This document shows, in pieces, positions 30,391 through 30,808 of a stretch of 30,808 bases of DNA. Below the pieces are notes generated by a model. It had not been told where the DNA came from, made no database searches, and saw nothing but the letters and a program-made list of their open reading frames with translations. The DNA comes from a virus. Positions within the stretch are counted from its first letter, which is position 1, and each line of letters starts with the position of its first letter. The stretch spans positions 1-30,808 of IMG/VR virus record IMGVR_UViG_3300005824_000036; one strand, written 5' to 3'. Made by a program: the position numbers and the translations under genes.

Positions 30391-30808
30391 ATGATGAACC
30401 CCGCAATCTTCGGCATCCTGCAATCCATGATGGAACTCGGTCCCAAGGTGGATCAGGTCATTCAGGGGCCCTCCTCCTCTGGTGCGTATCAAGCCGGACT
30501 GGGTTCTGCTGGTCAGGATCAGGGGATGCTGGGTGGTTTGATGGGAGGCGGCATGATGGGTGGTCGTCCATCGAACCCACAGGCCGACCTGATGGCCGCG
30601 CTGCTGGGTCAGGACAACACAGAGGCACTGGCCAAGGCCTCGATGCAGTACGACGACACCCAGAACCGTCGATTCGGTAACACGATCGCAGGAGGGATCG
30701 AGGGAGTGGTCGATGCCTTCCGTGCTGGCGGTAAGCAGGACGAACTGGCCGCGCAGATGGGTCAGGCGGCACAGAACAAGATGGCGATGGCGCAGGCCGA
30801 GAAGCAAC
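30391..30808 (+). CDS. Low-complexity virion protein, 3' end cut by window
   Basis: Starts MMNPAIFGILQSMMELGPKV two bases after the previous stop and is open at the right edge (139 codons seen). Residues about 30-52 (SSGAYQAGLGSAGQDQGMLG and so on) match the C terminus of the 557-residue protein, suggesting duplication within the block. The rest is Ala/Gly/Met/Gln-rich and helical (QADLMAALLGQDNTEALAKASMQY). It is probably an internal virion protein. Confidence 0.65.
   Translation, partial: MMNPAIFGILQSMMELGPKVDQVIQGPSSSGAYQAGLGSAGQDQGMLGGLMGGGMMGGRPSNPQADLMAALLGQDNTEALAKASMQYDDTQNRRFGNTIAGGIEGVVDAFRAGGKQDELAAQMGQAAQNKMAMAQAEKQ

Overview
The window is part of a double-stranded DNA tailed-phage genome, most likely a podovirus of a Gram-negative, probably gammaproteobacterial host. 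Evidence: a small/large terminase-like pair and a portal gene, a long run of fibre and tail genes, a lambda-type recombination module, sigma70-type promoters, a candidate lipoprotein, and a secreted protein with an 'NPARGGES' motif seen in gammaproteobacterial exported proteins. Gene packing is tight, with many ATGA or TAATG stop-start overlaps. I see no integrase, tRNA, rRNA, CRISPR array, insertion sequence, DNA polymerase, primase, RNA polymerase or endolysin. Both ends are cut inside genes.

Layout. (1) 1-8951, plus strand: tail and host-recognition genes. A propeller-like tail protein cut at the left edge is followed by fibre adaptors, an 842-residue collagen-like fibre, a fibre with a self-cleaving S74 chaperone domain, fibre-tip-like proteins and a candidate lipoprotein. 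(2) 9051-15675, minus strand: replication and recombination. In transcription order these are a leader peptide, an SF2 helicase, a PD-(D/E)XK-like protein, NinB-like, a small protein, a VRR-NUC-like nuclease, an HNH-like DUF1364 protein, then a divergent HTH regulator, a DUF1071/Sak3-type annealase, a YqaJ exonuclease, a small DNA-binding protein, an SSB-like protein, a DUF7694-like protein, a coiled-coil protein and a secreted protein. (3) 15739-20080, minus strand: small early accessory genes, several of them separated by a repeated two-hairpin element and preceded by a near-invariant ribosome binding site. (4) 19993-21198: a control region with divergent promoters and palindromes. (5) 21199-30808, plus strand: terminase, portal and virion genes, interrupted by one probable minus-strand gene near 27.6 kb.

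How it works together. A strong leftward promoter (20369-20397) should drive the early minus-strand genes. A 19-bp palindromic element at its start point recurs (16 of 19 bases) at the helicase promoter, so one regulator may control both. The HTH protein at 12.2-12.4 kb sits beside a second operator between divergent promoters and may time the annealase-exonuclease operon. A probable small RNA of about 105 nt lies at 16587-16691 between a good promoter and a bidirectional terminator. Late packaging genes probably read from an extended -10 promoter at 20814-20822.

The least familiar features are the repeated two-hairpin cassettes with compensating stem changes, the shared operator, the small RNA, and the apparently leaderless minus-strand gene inside the virion cluster. 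All calls rest on reading the sequence and recalled family patterns; no database search was made.
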